From the NCBI GenBank assembly GCA_964515805.1, contig CAZEUZ010000077.1, forward strand, positions 1-25,135: DNA of 25,135 nt, in the 5' to 3' direction. Each line of letters begins with the position of its first letter. Position 1 is the first letter of the stretch. The notes below the pieces were generated by a model that made no database searches, was not told the DNA's origin, and saw only the letters and a program-made list of their open reading frames with translations. The stretch comes from CAZEUZ01 sp964515805 (lineage in GTDB: Bacteria; Pseudomonadota; Gammaproteobacteria; Pseudomonadales; Cellvibrionaceae). Of this stretch, positions 15,537-23,851 are shown piece after piece. The position numbers and the translations under genes were made by a program.

Positions 15537-15556
15537 CTCCAATCCAAAAATTGGAG
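15537..15556 (+). promoter_or_regulatory. Leader hairpin that hides the upstream-ORF ribosome binding site
   Basis: CTCCAAT (15537-15543) pairs perfectly with ATTGGAG (15550-15556) across a 6-nt loop. The 3' arm contains the GGAG that serves the upstream reading frame. The same arm can pair instead with the prc start region, so the two structures exclude each other. Confidence 0.6.
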
Positions 15557-15657
15557 ACCTCAAATGCAAAAAATAATCAACGGCCTATGTTTACACTTCC
15601 AATGCAATCGCATTCGATGATAATCTTGCCGAAAATTAGCTACAATAGGTCTCCAAT
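15550..15657 (+). promoter_or_regulatory. Long-range 11-bp inverted repeat able to sequester the prc start
   Basis: ATTGGAGACCT (15550-15560) is perfectly complementary to AGGTCTCCAAT (15647-15657). The second arm covers the prc ribosome binding site (AGG) and the first two bases of its ATG. By simple counting, an 11-bp perfect inverted repeat is expected only about once in several hundred random leaders of this size. A minor AATGC/GCATT hairpin (15601-15614) lies in the loop. Confidence 0.6.
15564..15620 (+). CDS. 18-codon upstream ORF (candidate leader peptide) of prc
   Basis: ATG at 15564 runs 18 sense codons to TGA at 15618-15620, encoding MQKIINGLCLHFQCNRIR. GGAG sits 7 nt before the ATG, a better ribosome binding site than that of prc itself. 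The frame differs from that of prc, and the stop lies 35 nt before the prc ATG. There is no run of one amino acid as in classical attenuators. It may act by ribosome occupancy of the inverted-repeat arm rather than through its product. Confidence 0.4.
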   Translation: MQKIINGLCLHFQCNRIR

Positions 15658-17764
15658 GAAAAAAAGTCTCGGTATCGCACTTTTACTAACTTTACTATGG
15701 TTGGTGGTGCATGTCAGTGCTGATCGTGACAGCTTATCTGCTATAGATAAACGGCAACAATCGACAACACTGGAGATAATCGATCATCTGAATAATCGGC
15801 ACTACAGCGATATCGAGCTGGATGATCAATTATCCGTTCGATTCCTGAACAACTATTACGATATGTTGGATCCCAACAAAAGCTATTTTTTGCAGTCTGA
15901 TATTGACGAATTTACAATCTATGAACATCAACTCGACGAATTGCTAAAAAAAGGTGACAACAGCGCCGGTTTTATTATTTACGAGCGTTACCGTCAACGA
16001 TTAACGGAACGATTAACCAAGGTCATCGCTCTGTTAGAATCCGATACCATTTTTGATTTTACCCGTGATGAATCCTTAATCATCAATCGTCAAGATCTTG
16101 GTTGGCTAAGAAATCAAGCCGAAGCTGACGATTTATGGCGCAAACAGATCAAATCGTCATTGCTAGCACAAAAACTATCTGGCGAATCAGTACAAGATGC
16201 GCGGCAAAAATTGATTAAACGCTATAAAAATCAACTGAACCGGGTAAAAAAACTCGACGCTAATGACATTTACAGTTTATTTATTAACGCATTCACCCGT
16301 TTATACGACCCGCATACTAATTTTCTTGCGCCAAGGGCCTCCAAAAACTTTAATATCAATATGTCTTTATCTCTAGAAGGTATTGGTGCAGTATTACAAA
16401 CGGAAGATGAATACACCAAGGTTGTCAGATTAGTGACCGGCGGCCCCGCACAAAAACAAGGTGAATTACGACCCGCCGATCATATTATCGGGGTCGCTCA
16501 AGGTGATGATAGCGAAATGGTCGATGTCATCGGTTGGCCACTCGATGAAGTCGTCGATCTGATTCGCGGCCCCAAAAATACTATTGTACAGCTGCAGGTT
16601 ATCCCCAGTGGCGAAGTTGGAGAGGTGGCAAAAACAATTCGCATCAAACGTGAAAAAGTCGATTTGGAGGATCAGGCAGCCCAAAAAGCGGTCTTTGAAG
16701 TGGATAGCGGCAACCACCCCTTCAAAATAGGTGTTATCGATGTACCTACTTTTTACCTGGATTTTGAAGCACAACGCAAAGGTGATCCAAGTTACCGCAG
16801 TACCACACGGGATGTATTGCAACTACTGGCTGAACTTGAAAAAGAACAAGTCGATGGAATTATCCTCGACTTGCGTGATAACGGTGGTGGATCCTTGCAG
16901 GAAGCTACAGCTTTAACCGATCTATTTATCCATAAAGGGCCTGTTGTTCAAATTCGCCAGGGCAAAAAAGGTCAGTCTCGACGTATGAGCACTCGGGCTC
17001 AAACCAAAGAACGCTATAGAGGTCCGCTATTAGTATTAATCAATCGCCTCAGTGCTTCCGCTTCGGAGATTTTTGCTGGCGCCATTCAGGACTATCGTCG
17101 CGGCATTGTCGTCGGTTCACAATCCTTTGGTAAAGGCACAGTGCAATCACTGGCCAATCTCGGCGACTACGGACAGCTGAAAATCACCGAATCAAAATTC
17201 TACCGAGTTTCAGGAGATAGCACTCAGCATAGGGGAGTTATTCCCGACATTCTGATGCCAGAATTAATCGACCCTGATGAGGTGGGTGAAAGTAGCTACG
17301 ATACCGCCCTCCCATGGGGAGAAATTCAACCAGCCACTCACACTAAATATGCCGCCCTTGATACCGTTATCAGTCAGTTGATAATGAACCATGAAAACCG
17401 CATCAAGGCGAATCCTGATTTTATTCATATCAACGAACAAAAAAAACTGCTGGAAAGATATGACAGTGAGAACAGTATTTCACTCAACAAGTCAAAACGT
17501 CTGGAAGAGAAGAAAGATAGAGAATTAACCTCGCTGGCGCTGGAAAACACTCGTAGAATCGCTAAAAACCTAACACCTCATAAAACGATAGAAGAGTACA
17601 AACAGTACACTGAAGAAAAAATAGAACAGCAGCAGATGAATTCCAATGTCACCACTATCGATCTCGATGAAGATCCCATTTTGATGGAAGCAGGCTTCAT
17701 TCTGAAAGATTTCGTTGAAATCAGCAGCAGTAATAACAGCTACAAAATGGCTAATATGCAATAG
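15656..17764 (+). CDS. prc: Tail-specific periplasmic protease Prc (Tsp)
   Basis: A 702-residue periplasmic serine protease of the S41 (C-terminal processing) family. It degrades proteins with suitable C-terminal tails and, in relatives, controls peptidoglycan hydrolases. Residues 1-22 form a signal peptide (MKKSLGIALLLTLLWLVVHV). The N-terminal Tsp domain spans roughly 25-230, a PDZ domain about 235-330, and the S41 core about 355-560 with nucleophile Ser468 in SASASEIF, Asp479 in QDYRR and Lys493 in SFGKGTVQ, spaced exactly as in E. coli Prc. A charged helical C-terminal domain follows. The frame is open further upstream, but this ATG gives a clean signal peptide. The leader contains an upstream ORF and switch-like inverted repeats. 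xthA starts 30 bp downstream. Confidence 0.95.
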   Translation: MKKSLGIALLLTLLWLVVHVSADRDSLSAIDKRQQSTTLEIIDHLNNRHYSDIELDDQLSVRFLNNYYDMLDPNKSYFLQSDIDEFTIYEHQLDELLKKGDNSAGFIIYERYRQRLTERLTKVIALLESDTIFDFTRDESLIINRQDLGWLRNQAEADDLWRKQIKSSLLAQKLSGESVQDARQKLIKRYKNQLNRVKKLDANDIYSLFINAFTRLYDPHTNFLAPRASKNFNINMSLSLEGIGAVLQTEDEYTKVVRLVTGGPAQKQGELRPADHIIGVAQGDDSEMVDVIGWPLDEVVDLIRGPKNTIVQLQVIPSGEVGEVAKTIRIKREKVDLEDQAAQKAVFEVDSGNHPFKIGVIDVPTFYLDFEAQRKGDPSYRSTTRDVLQLLAELEKEQVDGIILDLRDNGGGSLQEATALTDLFIHKGPVVQIRQGKKGQSRRMSTRAQTKERYRGPLLVLINRLSASASEIFAGAIQDYRRGIVVGSQSFGKGTVQSLANLGDYGQLKITESKFYRVSGDSTQHRGVIPDILMPELIDPDEVGESSYDTALPWGEIQPATHTKYAALDTVISQLIMNHENRIKANPDFIHINEQKKLLERYDSENSISLNKSKRLEEKKDRELTSLALENTRRIAKNLTPHKTIEEYKQYTEEKIEQQQMNSNVTTIDLDEDPILMEAGFILKDFVEISSSNNSYKMANMQ

Positions 17765-17794
17765 CTTAATTCGATAAAACTACCTATTTTTATC

Positions 17795-18610
17795 ATGATC
17801 AAAGTCGTCTCTTTTAATGTCAACAGCATCCGAATGCGAATACACCAACTGACTGCCGTAATCGAAAAACATCGACCCGATATCATCGGCCTGCAAGAAA
17901 CTAAGGTGACAGACACTGATTTTCCCATCAATGATATTGAAAAACTTGGCTATCATGCCTACTTTCATGGCCAGAAAACCCATTATGGTGTCGCTCTGTT
18001 ATCGAAGACTCCCGCACTGTCTTTGATTAAAGGTTTTCCAAATGACAATGAGAGTACTCAAAGGCGATTTATTACCGGGACATTCAACTCACTGTTGGGT
18101 GATAAAGTAACTGTCATCAATGGTTATTTCCCTCAAGGAGAAAGCCGCACCCATCCGTTAAAATTTCCCAACAAACAAAAGTTCTACCGCGATTTACTGA
18201 CGTATTTAGAAAAAAATCATGCACCCGATGAACAAATCATTGTTATGGGCGATATGAATATATCACCTGCAGATAATGATATCGGTATCGGTGAAGACAA
18301 TAAAAAACGCTGGCTTAGAACTGGCAAGTGCAGCTTTTTACCTGAAGAAAGAGAATGGTTGCAAGCATTAAAAAATTGGGGATTAAAGGATACTTTCCGT
18401 AGCCAATACCCTATTGTCAACGACCGCTTTAGCTGGTTTGACTATCGCAGTAGAGGTTTCGAGCGCGATCCGAAACGCGGCTTGAGAATCGATTTAATTT
18501 TGGCGACGCCGAATCTCAATCATCGCTGCCAAGAAGCCGGTATCGACTACGACATTCGGTCCATGGAGAAACCATCTGATCATTGTCCGATTTGGGCAAA
18601 CTTTAGCTAG
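17795..18610 (+). CDS. xthA: Exodeoxyribonuclease III
   Basis: A 271-residue protein that matches E. coli exonuclease III almost end to end. It is the main AP endonuclease and 3'-5' exonuclease of base excision repair. Active-site residues are visible: Glu35 in LQETK, Asp153 and Asn155 in GDMNISPAD, Asp233 in RIDLIL, and His263 in SDHCP. The RFSWFDYRSRG and NKKRWLRTGKCSFLPEEREW blocks are also characteristic. The gene begins 30 bp after prc, and no recognisable Shine-Dalgarno sequence precedes its ATG, so translation may depend on read-on from prc. It ends convergently with gltX, and the two stops share the four bases CTAG. Confidence 0.96.
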   Translation: MIKVVSFNVNSIRMRIHQLTAVIEKHRPDIIGLQETKVTDTDFPINDIEKLGYHAYFHGQKTHYGVALLSKTPALSLIKGFPNDNESTQRRFITGTFNSLLGDKVTVINGYFPQGESRTHPLKFPNKQKFYRDLLTYLEKNHAPDEQIIVMGDMNISPADNDIGIGEDNKKRWLRTGKCSFLPEEREWLQALKNWGLKDTFRSQYPIVNDRFSWFDYRSRGFERDPKRGLRIDLILATPNLNHRCQEAGIDYDIRSMEKPSDHCPIWANFS

Positions 18611-20100
18611 GGTAGATCTAGTTGGGTATAAGCTTTTTCTAACTGCTTGATTTGTTTTTTCCCAAGCGCACCAAAAAGTACTTTCAACGCATGACGAATA
18701 CGGGCTCGTGACAGGTCGGATCCCAGCAACGACATGCTATCTATCACTGAAAAAGAAGCAGATGAGCCTGCAATGGCAATAAAAAAAGGCGCCAAAAATT
18801 CTTTTAGCTTGATGTCCATCGCAGCAGAGATTGTCTTTAGTTCTTGAAAAATTATATCTCTCTCCCAGCTAGGCAGAGTCTCCAAGCGCCAGAGTGCAAA
18901 CTGTAACACCTCTTTCAATTGCTGTTGTTGCAATTTAATGGCAGCAAAACAATCTGATGTAATAGGCAACAAACCAGCGGCTAAAAAACTGGTCAAAGGC
19001 ATAAAGTCGCTTAAAATTTCGATACGCTGTCGTGCGAACGGTAATGCAGCCAACAACTTATCACCGGCCACACCCCAGTCTCGCAGTCGTTGCGACAACT
19101 CTGTGGCCGACAAATTTTCGCGTATCCACAATCCACTGAGCCAAGATAGTTTTTCGACATCAAAAACAGGTCCTCCAAGAGAGACCCGCTGTATATCGAA
19201 GTGGCCAATCATTTCATCAAGACTGAATTTTTCTCTCTCGTCGGGCATAGACCAGCCCATCCGACCTAGATAGTTAACCAGTGCTTCCGGCAAAAAACCC
19301 ATATCCCGGTAATAAAAGATACTGGTAGGGTTTTTGCGTTTACTGAGTTTTGACATATCTGGGTTGCGCAATAGCGGCAAATGACATAGTTTCGGCATTT
19401 GCCAGCCAAAATAGTCATACAACAATTTGTGTTTGGGCGCAGAATTGAGCCACTCTTCACCACGAATAACATGGGTGATTTTCATCAAGTGATCGTCGAC
19501 CACGTTGGCTAAATGGTAAGTAGGCATACCGTCAGCTTTCAGTAATACCTGTGCATCTACCTGATCCCAATCGAATTCAATAGTGCCGCGTAGCATATCG
19601 TCAATAGTGAGAGGCTCGGCCTGTTCTGGCACCATCATGCGAATAACGGCAGGCATACCTGCTGCTCGACGCCGTGCAATTTCTTCATCGGGTAATATCA
19701 AGACACTGGGCTTTAATGCCGTAAAATTACCCTCAGTTCGCCGCTGTTCCCGAAGTTGCGTCAGTTCTTCCGGGGTGCGATAACAATAGAAAGCATGGCC
19801 TTGGTCAACCAATTGTTCGGCGTAATCTTTGTATAAAGCCTCGCGCTCACTCTGCCGATAAGGCCCGTATTGACCACCTAAATCAGGGCCCTCTGACCAA
19901 TCCAGTCCTAGCCAACGCAGACTGTCGAAAATCGCTTGTTCAGACACCTTCGTCGAACGTGCTCGATCCGTATCTTCAATCCGCAAAATAAACTCGCCAT
20001 CGTGCTGACGGGCAAAACAGAGGTTAAACAGGGCAATGTAGGCTGTACCAACATGAGGATCTCCAGTTGGTGAAGGGGCGATACGGGTGCGAACAGTCAT
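18607..20100 (-). CDS. gltX: Glutamyl-tRNA synthetase
   Basis: A 497-residue class I aminoacyl-tRNA synthetase that charges tRNA-Glu. The HIGH-type signature is HVGT at residues 16-19 within APSPTGDPHVGTAY, and the KMSKS-type loop is MSKLSKR near 249-255. The IRGEEWLNSAPKH and YFGWQMPKLCHLPLLR blocks are typical, and length is normal. The C-terminal anticodon-binding domain runs to the end. A GGAG lies 6 nt before the ATG. The gene starts 38 bp after topA, so the two may be co-transcribed. At its 3' end it overlaps xthA by 4 bp with no room for a separate terminator. Confidence 0.97.
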   Translation of the reverse strand: MTVRTRIAPSPTGDPHVGTAYIALFNLCFARQHDGEFILRIEDTDRARSTKVSEQAIFDSLRWLGLDWSEGPDLGGQYGPYRQSEREALYKDYAEQLVDQGHAFYCYRTPEELTQLREQRRTEGNFTALKPSVLILPDEEIARRRAAGMPAVIRMMVPEQAEPLTIDDMLRGTIEFDWDQVDAQVLLKADGMPTYHLANVVDDHLMKITHVIRGEEWLNSAPKHKLLYDYFGWQMPKLCHLPLLRNPDMSKLSKRKNPTSIFYYRDMGFLPEALVNYLGRMGWSMPDEREKFSLDEMIGHFDIQRVSLGGPVFDVEKLSWLSGLWIRENLSATELSQRLRDWGVAGDKLLAALPFARQRIEILSDFMPLTSFLAAGLLPITSDCFAAIKLQQQQLKEVLQFALWRLETLPSWERDIIFQELKTISAAMDIKLKEFLAPFFIAIAGSSASFSVIDSMSLLGSDLSRARIRHALKVLFGALGKKQIKQLEKAYTQLDLP

Positions 20101-20138
20101 CGGTGGCTCCAGTCAATCCATTAACTTGCTTATAATCT

Positions 20139-22835
20139 TTACTGTTTTTTACGAGCGGTTGATTTAGTGCCCGATTTATCAGAAATTAAAGGAGCCCATG
20201 TGCCAGATTGATAAAAGGCTTTCCAACCCGTTGGTTTGCCGTCAACTTCCGACTGTACATATTGCTCTTTGGTTTTTCGACTGTAACGAATCACTGTCGG
20301 GTGACCCTCTGGATCGGCAGTGGGGGCAGAAAACAAAAATTTGTACTTCGAATCGATCTGCTGTTGATGAGGAATAATTTCGCTCACCAAAGGCGCGCGA
20401 GTCTCGCGATTTTTGGGAAACTGACTTGCTGCTAGGAACAAACCACTGGCACCATCGCGCAATACGTAAGTATCTTCAACCTTTTGACACTGCAGTTCGG
20501 GCATCGGTACCGGGTCCATTTTCGGTGGCGCAGCTTCGCCATTGCGCAACAATTTGCGTGTATTTTTACAAGATTCACTAGTGCAACCGAAATACTTGCC
20601 GAAACGCCCAGTTTTCAGCTGCATTTCGCTGCCGCACTTATCACACTCGAGGGTTGGCCCTTCGTAGCCTTTAATCACAAAGGTGCCCTGCTCCACTTCA
20701 TAACCAGAGCAATCAGGGTTATTACCACAAATGTGCAGCTTTCTTTTTTCATCGAGTAAATAGCCATCCATCGCTGTATTGCAAATCGGACAGCGCTTTT
20801 TGGCTCGTAGTTGACGTGTTTCTGCTTCATCGTCTTCGTCATCTTCAACACTGATTGCCTCGTCACCGGAAATCAGATTCATCGTCGACTTACAGCGCTC
20901 CTTTGGCGGTAAATTGTAACCGGAACAACCAAGAAAGACGCCCGTGCTGCCGGTGCGAATTTGCATAGGCCGGCTGCAAGTAGAACAGGCGATATCGACT
21001 GTTGTCGGCGTGTTGCCGCGCATACCTTCATCACTGTTTTGCGCCTTGGTTAATTTTTCGACAAAGTCACGGTAAAATTCATTCAACAAATCGCGCCATG
21101 ACTTGCTACCCTGTGCCACATCATCTAACGCTTCCTCCATTTTTGCGGTAAAGCCGTAATCCAATAAGTCGGTAAAGCTTTCAACCAGACGGTCGGTGAC
21201 GATATCGCCCATTTTGTCCGCATAGAAACGGCGATTATCTATATGCACATAGCCGCGATCCTGGATGGTTGATATGATCGATGCATAAGTGGAGGGTCTG
21301 CCGATACCCTGTTTTTCCAGCTCTTTAACCAAACTGGCCTCCGTATAACGCGGTAACGGCTTGGTAAAATGTTGCTTGGGCATCAAGGTATTCAGATCGA
21401 GTTGATCTCCCACTTTCAAATCCGGCAGTACGACATCGTCTTCTTTTTTGCCAGAAGGCGGCTGCACTTTGAGGAATCCATCAAAACGAATGACCCGTCC
21501 GCGAGTGCGCAATTCAAACTCATCGGCTTCAACGGTAATTGACGTGCTAGTGAACTCGGCATTGGCCATTTGGCAGGCGACAAATTGACGCCATATCAAC
21601 GTGTAAAGGCGCTCGGCATCACGCTCCATGCCAGTAATATGGTTGGGCTCGACCAACACACTGGAAGGACGAATAGCCTCGTGCGCTTCCTGCGCACCTT
21701 GTTTGCTGCCATAACTACGGAGGCTTTTAGGCAAATAGCGATCGCCGTAATTATCGTTGATGTAGTCGCGACAGGACGCTACTGCCTCCTGACTGAGGCT
21801 GGTCGAGTCAGTACGCATATAAGTAATATAACCCGCCTCGTAGAGACGTTGCGCCATCATCATCGTTTTCTTGACCCCAAATCCAAGCCGGTTACTAGCC
21901 GCCTGCTGTAGCGTCGAGGTAATAAAAGGCGCACCAGGCTTTGACTGAGTGGGCTTGTCATCACGGCTACTGACACTGTAGTTAGCCTTTTCCAACAGTG
22001 CAACGGCAGCCATGGCTTCTGCTTTGTTGACCGGTCGAAAGTTTTTATCTCCCTGTTTTTTGACTTCAAAAGTCACCTGCTCCTTTTTGGTAACTGTCGA
22101 TTTGGTAACTGTCGAAAGCAGTGCCGTAATATCCCAGTATTCTTCAGGAACAAAGGCTCTTATCTCTCGCTCTCGCTCCACCACCAAACGCACTGCCACC
22201 GATTGTACGCGTCCAGCCGACAAGCCCCGGGCAATTTTCTCCCAAAGCAAGGGCGATACCATATAACCGACCACACGGTCGAGGAAACGGCGGGCCTGTT
22301 GCGCATCGACACGGTGTTGATTGATAGGACCGGGCGAGCGAAAAGCATTTTGGATGGCAGTTTTGGTGATTTCGTTAAAAATAACTCGTCGATAGCGATC
22401 GTTGTCACCACCGATAGCCTGTTGCAAATGCCAAGCGATGGCCTCCCCTTCTCTATCCAAATCTGTGGCTAGATAAATAGTGTCCGCCGTATTTGCCAGT
22501 TTTTTCAATTCCGCAATCACCTTTTCCTTTCCAGGCAAAATTTCATAGTGCGCCCGCCAGTTGTTGTCGGGATCAATGCCCATGCGGTGAACAAGCTGTT
22601 GTTTTGATTTCTCCTCTTTATAACGCGCCTTTTCCGACGGATCCATTTTGCGCGTCAAGGCCGCTTGCTTTGCTCTGGCTTTTGGGTCGGTAGAAGTCTT
22701 TGCCGAATGACTGCCACTGGTGGGTAAATCGCGAATATGGCCAACACTGGACTTTACAATATAGTCGTTGCCGAGGTACTTATTGATTGTCTTGGCTTTT
22801 GCCGGGGATTCGACGATGACAAGGGATTTACCCAT
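20139..22835 (-). CDS. topA: DNA topoisomerase I (type IA)
   Basis: An 898-residue type IA topoisomerase that relaxes negative supercoils. The Toprim domain opens the protein (SLVIVESPAKAKTINKYLG, then TDLDREGEAIAW). The catalytic tyrosine is Tyr339 in GYITYMRTDSTS. The C-terminal part carries three zinc-ribbon units beginning near residues 617, 680 and 730 (CSTC, CPIC and CDKC), followed by further basic topoisomerase C-terminal repeats and a Lys-rich tail. It is slightly longer than the E. coli enzyme, partly because of a small in-frame tandem duplication (TVTKS) from 15 bp at 22086-22115. A strong sigma-70 promoter lies about 70-95 bp upstream of the start. gltX follows after 38 bp. Confidence 0.97.
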   Translation of the reverse strand: MGKSLVIVESPAKAKTINKYLGNDYIVKSSVGHIRDLPTSGSHSAKTSTDPKARAKQAALTRKMDPSEKARYKEEKSKQQLVHRMGIDPDNNWRAHYEILPGKEKVIAELKKLANTADTIYLATDLDREGEAIAWHLQQAIGGDNDRYRRVIFNEITKTAIQNAFRSPGPINQHRVDAQQARRFLDRVVGYMVSPLLWEKIARGLSAGRVQSVAVRLVVEREREIRAFVPEEYWDITALLSTVTKSTVTKKEQVTFEVKKQGDKNFRPVNKAEAMAAVALLEKANYSVSSRDDKPTQSKPGAPFITSTLQQAASNRLGFGVKKTMMMAQRLYEAGYITYMRTDSTSLSQEAVASCRDYINDNYGDRYLPKSLRSYGSKQGAQEAHEAIRPSSVLVEPNHITGMERDAERLYTLIWRQFVACQMANAEFTSTSITVEADEFELRTRGRVIRFDGFLKVQPPSGKKEDDVVLPDLKVGDQLDLNTLMPKQHFTKPLPRYTEASLVKELEKQGIGRPSTYASIISTIQDRGYVHIDNRRFYADKMGDIVTDRLVESFTDLLDYGFTAKMEEALDDVAQGSKSWRDLLNEFYRDFVEKLTKAQNSDEGMRGNTPTTVDIACSTCSRPMQIRTGSTGVFLGCSGYNLPPKERCKSTMNLISGDEAISVEDDEDDEAETRQLRAKKRCPICNTAMDGYLLDEKRKLHICGNNPDCSGYEVEQGTFVIKGYEGPTLECDKCGSEMQLKTGRFGKYFGCTSESCKNTRKLLRNGEAAPPKMDPVPMPELQCQKVEDTYVLRDGASGLFLAASQFPKNRETRAPLVSEIIPHQQQIDSKYKFLFSAPTADPEGHPTVIRYSRKTKEQYVQSEVDGKPTGWKAFYQSGTWAPLISDKSGTKSTARKKQ
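22086..22115. repeat. 15-bp perfect tandem duplication inside topA
   Basis: TTTGGTAACTGTCGA occurs twice head to tail (22086-22100, 22101-22115), adding five residues in frame near residue 245, just outside the Toprim domain. It is probably a slippage product. Confidence 0.9.
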
Positions 22836-22902
22836 AAATTTTTCTCTACTTGGATTCTGTACGCGGCTTATTTACTTGTGGTAAAGCCTGAATGGATTTG
22901 CA

Positions 22903-22931
22903 TATATAAGTCCTGTTTTTATACGGGTCAA
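22903..22931 (-). promoter_or_regulatory. Sigma-70 promoter of topA
   Basis: On the minus strand TTGACC (22926-22931) and TATATA (22903-22908) are separated by exactly 17 bp, a near-consensus arrangement. The predicted start near 22896 gives a leader of about 60 nt. The promoter lies just after the stop of the beta-barrel gene. Confidence 0.7.
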
Positions 22932-22972
22932 GTTATTAAGCAGAATTTTTTTACAAGAGCATCCATGGGAAA

Positions 22973-23515
22973 CTAAAAGCGTAAATTGATGCCTACAAAG
23001 AAATCATCATAAATATCAATATTGTCGCCATCTTCAACATCGACGTCTAACTCTCGATAGCCAACATAAATAGAGCCATTTTCGATGATTTGATAGCCAA
23101 TCCGCAATTCCATATCAAGACTATCGTCAATATCCCCACCGGTAATAATTTTCGGTGCATAGAAAAATTCAGCAGACACGATTATGTTTGTTGCTAACTC
23201 CATATTACCGCCTGCACCAACTGCTGCACCAAAACCTTCCCCATCTTCCGTATCGATCCAGAATGGACGAAGTCCCAAGATAACGTTATATTGATCAACC
23301 ATGCCCTGTGTAGCAAATGTATAACTCAATAGATCAGTATCAATACCATCAGAATCAGAACGCATATAGGCTAATCGGCCGAAGAAATCCGATCCGTAGT
23401 CAGCTTTAACACGAATATCAATCAGTTCATCATTCAGCGATAATTCAATTTCGTCAGACGAAACAATGTTGCTCCAAAAAGACAAAAATAATACGATAAA
23501 AAATATTTTATTCAT
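22973..23515 (-). CDS. Small outer-membrane beta-barrel protein, YfaZ-like
   Basis: A 180-residue protein with a signal peptide (MNKIFFIVLFLSFWSNIVSS) followed by alternating strands typical of a small barrel and a final Phe (VGINLRF), as required for outer-membrane insertion by the BAM machinery. The ...MELRIGYQIIENGSIYVGYRELDV... part recalls the YfaZ family, whose role is not known. It is strongly acidic, with Asp-rich loops (DSDGIDTD, DVEDGDNIDIYDD) of the sort seen in marine bacteria. AGAGG lies before the ATG. The leader can fold into an H-type pseudoknot about 41 nt upstream. It is flanked by topA and leuD on the same strand but has its own long upstream region. Confidence 0.7.
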   Translation of the reverse strand: MNKIFFIVLFLSFWSNIVSSDEIELSLNDELIDIRVKADYGSDFFGRLAYMRSDSDGIDTDLLSYTFATQGMVDQYNVILGLRPFWIDTEDGEGFGAAVGAGGNMELATNIIVSAEFFYAPKIITGGDIDDSLDMELRIGYQIIENGSIYVGYRELDVDVEDGDNIDIYDDFFVGINLRF

Positions 23516-23537
23516 GTAACACCTCTAAAAAATAAAT

Positions 23538-23559
23538 AATTAACAGTACCAATTAACAG
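23538..23559. repeat. 9-bp direct repeat upstream of the YfaZ-like gene
   Basis: AATTAACAG occurs at 23538-23546 and 23551-23559, with a period of 13 bp. It lies between the pseudoknot-like element and the ribosome binding site. Confidence 0.7.
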
Positions 23560-23587
23560 GCAATACACGTAGTGCCTGGATCTACGT
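23557..23587 (-). promoter_or_regulatory. Candidate H-type RNA pseudoknot in the YfaZ-like leader
   Basis: Read on the minus strand, stem 1 is ACGTAG (23587-23582) with CTACGT (23572-23567), and stem 2 is CAGGCA (23578-23573) with TGCCTG (23562-23557). The stems interlock, with loops of 3, 0 and 4 nt, the geometry of a classical H-type pseudoknot. Either stem alone could also act as a hairpin or as a DNA operator. Confidence 0.45.
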
Positions 23588-23638
23588 TCAGTTAAAGAGA
23601 ATAACATTTCCTCACCTTCCTCTGAAACACGTCAAATA

Positions 23639-23653
23639 TTTACATATTGTAAA
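23639..23653. promoter_or_regulatory. 15-bp perfect palindrome, possible operator
   Basis: TTTACA and TGTAAA are separated by three bases. The size and symmetry suit a dimeric regulator. No specific family can be named. It lies about 125 bp upstream of the YfaZ-like start, where an upstream promoter could be. Confidence 0.35.
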
Positions 23654-23851
23654 AAAAACTAGAGCAGGGGAAATTGCATAATGACACAAAACAGCAGAAA
23701 AACTATTCTAGCACTATACATTTTAGATTAATGATACAGAAACGCCACAGCTCTAAAATAACCGACTAGAAAACAATAGGGAAGTAAGATAAGGATTTAT
23801 GTCGAAACTTCAACTATGATCAACAATGAAGTCTTAACATTTATTATACAG

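Larger units (their letters stand above)
23516..23851. other. 336-bp intergenic region between leuD and the YfaZ-like gene
   Basis: No convincing gene was found here. It holds two direct repeats (23538-23559), interlocked inverted repeats that could form a pseudoknot (23557-23587), a 15-bp palindrome (23639-23653) and, near leuD, a weak 6-bp inverted repeat (23807-23812 and 23827-23832). A 16-codon + strand frame at 23681-23731 is too weak to call. The absence of leuB here is notable. Confidence 0.7.

Noticed and set aside
15350..15655. Upstream extension of the prc frame, overlapping the aldehyde dehydrogenase gene
   Set aside because: The extension runs through the divergent leader and lacks a ribosome binding site. 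The ATG at 15656 gives a standard signal peptide and normal length.
23681..23731. 16-codon + strand frame preceded by AGGGG
   Set aside because: The spacing to the start is long (10 nt), the product is unremarkable, and no promoter or conservation can be shown. It is too weak to report as a gene.
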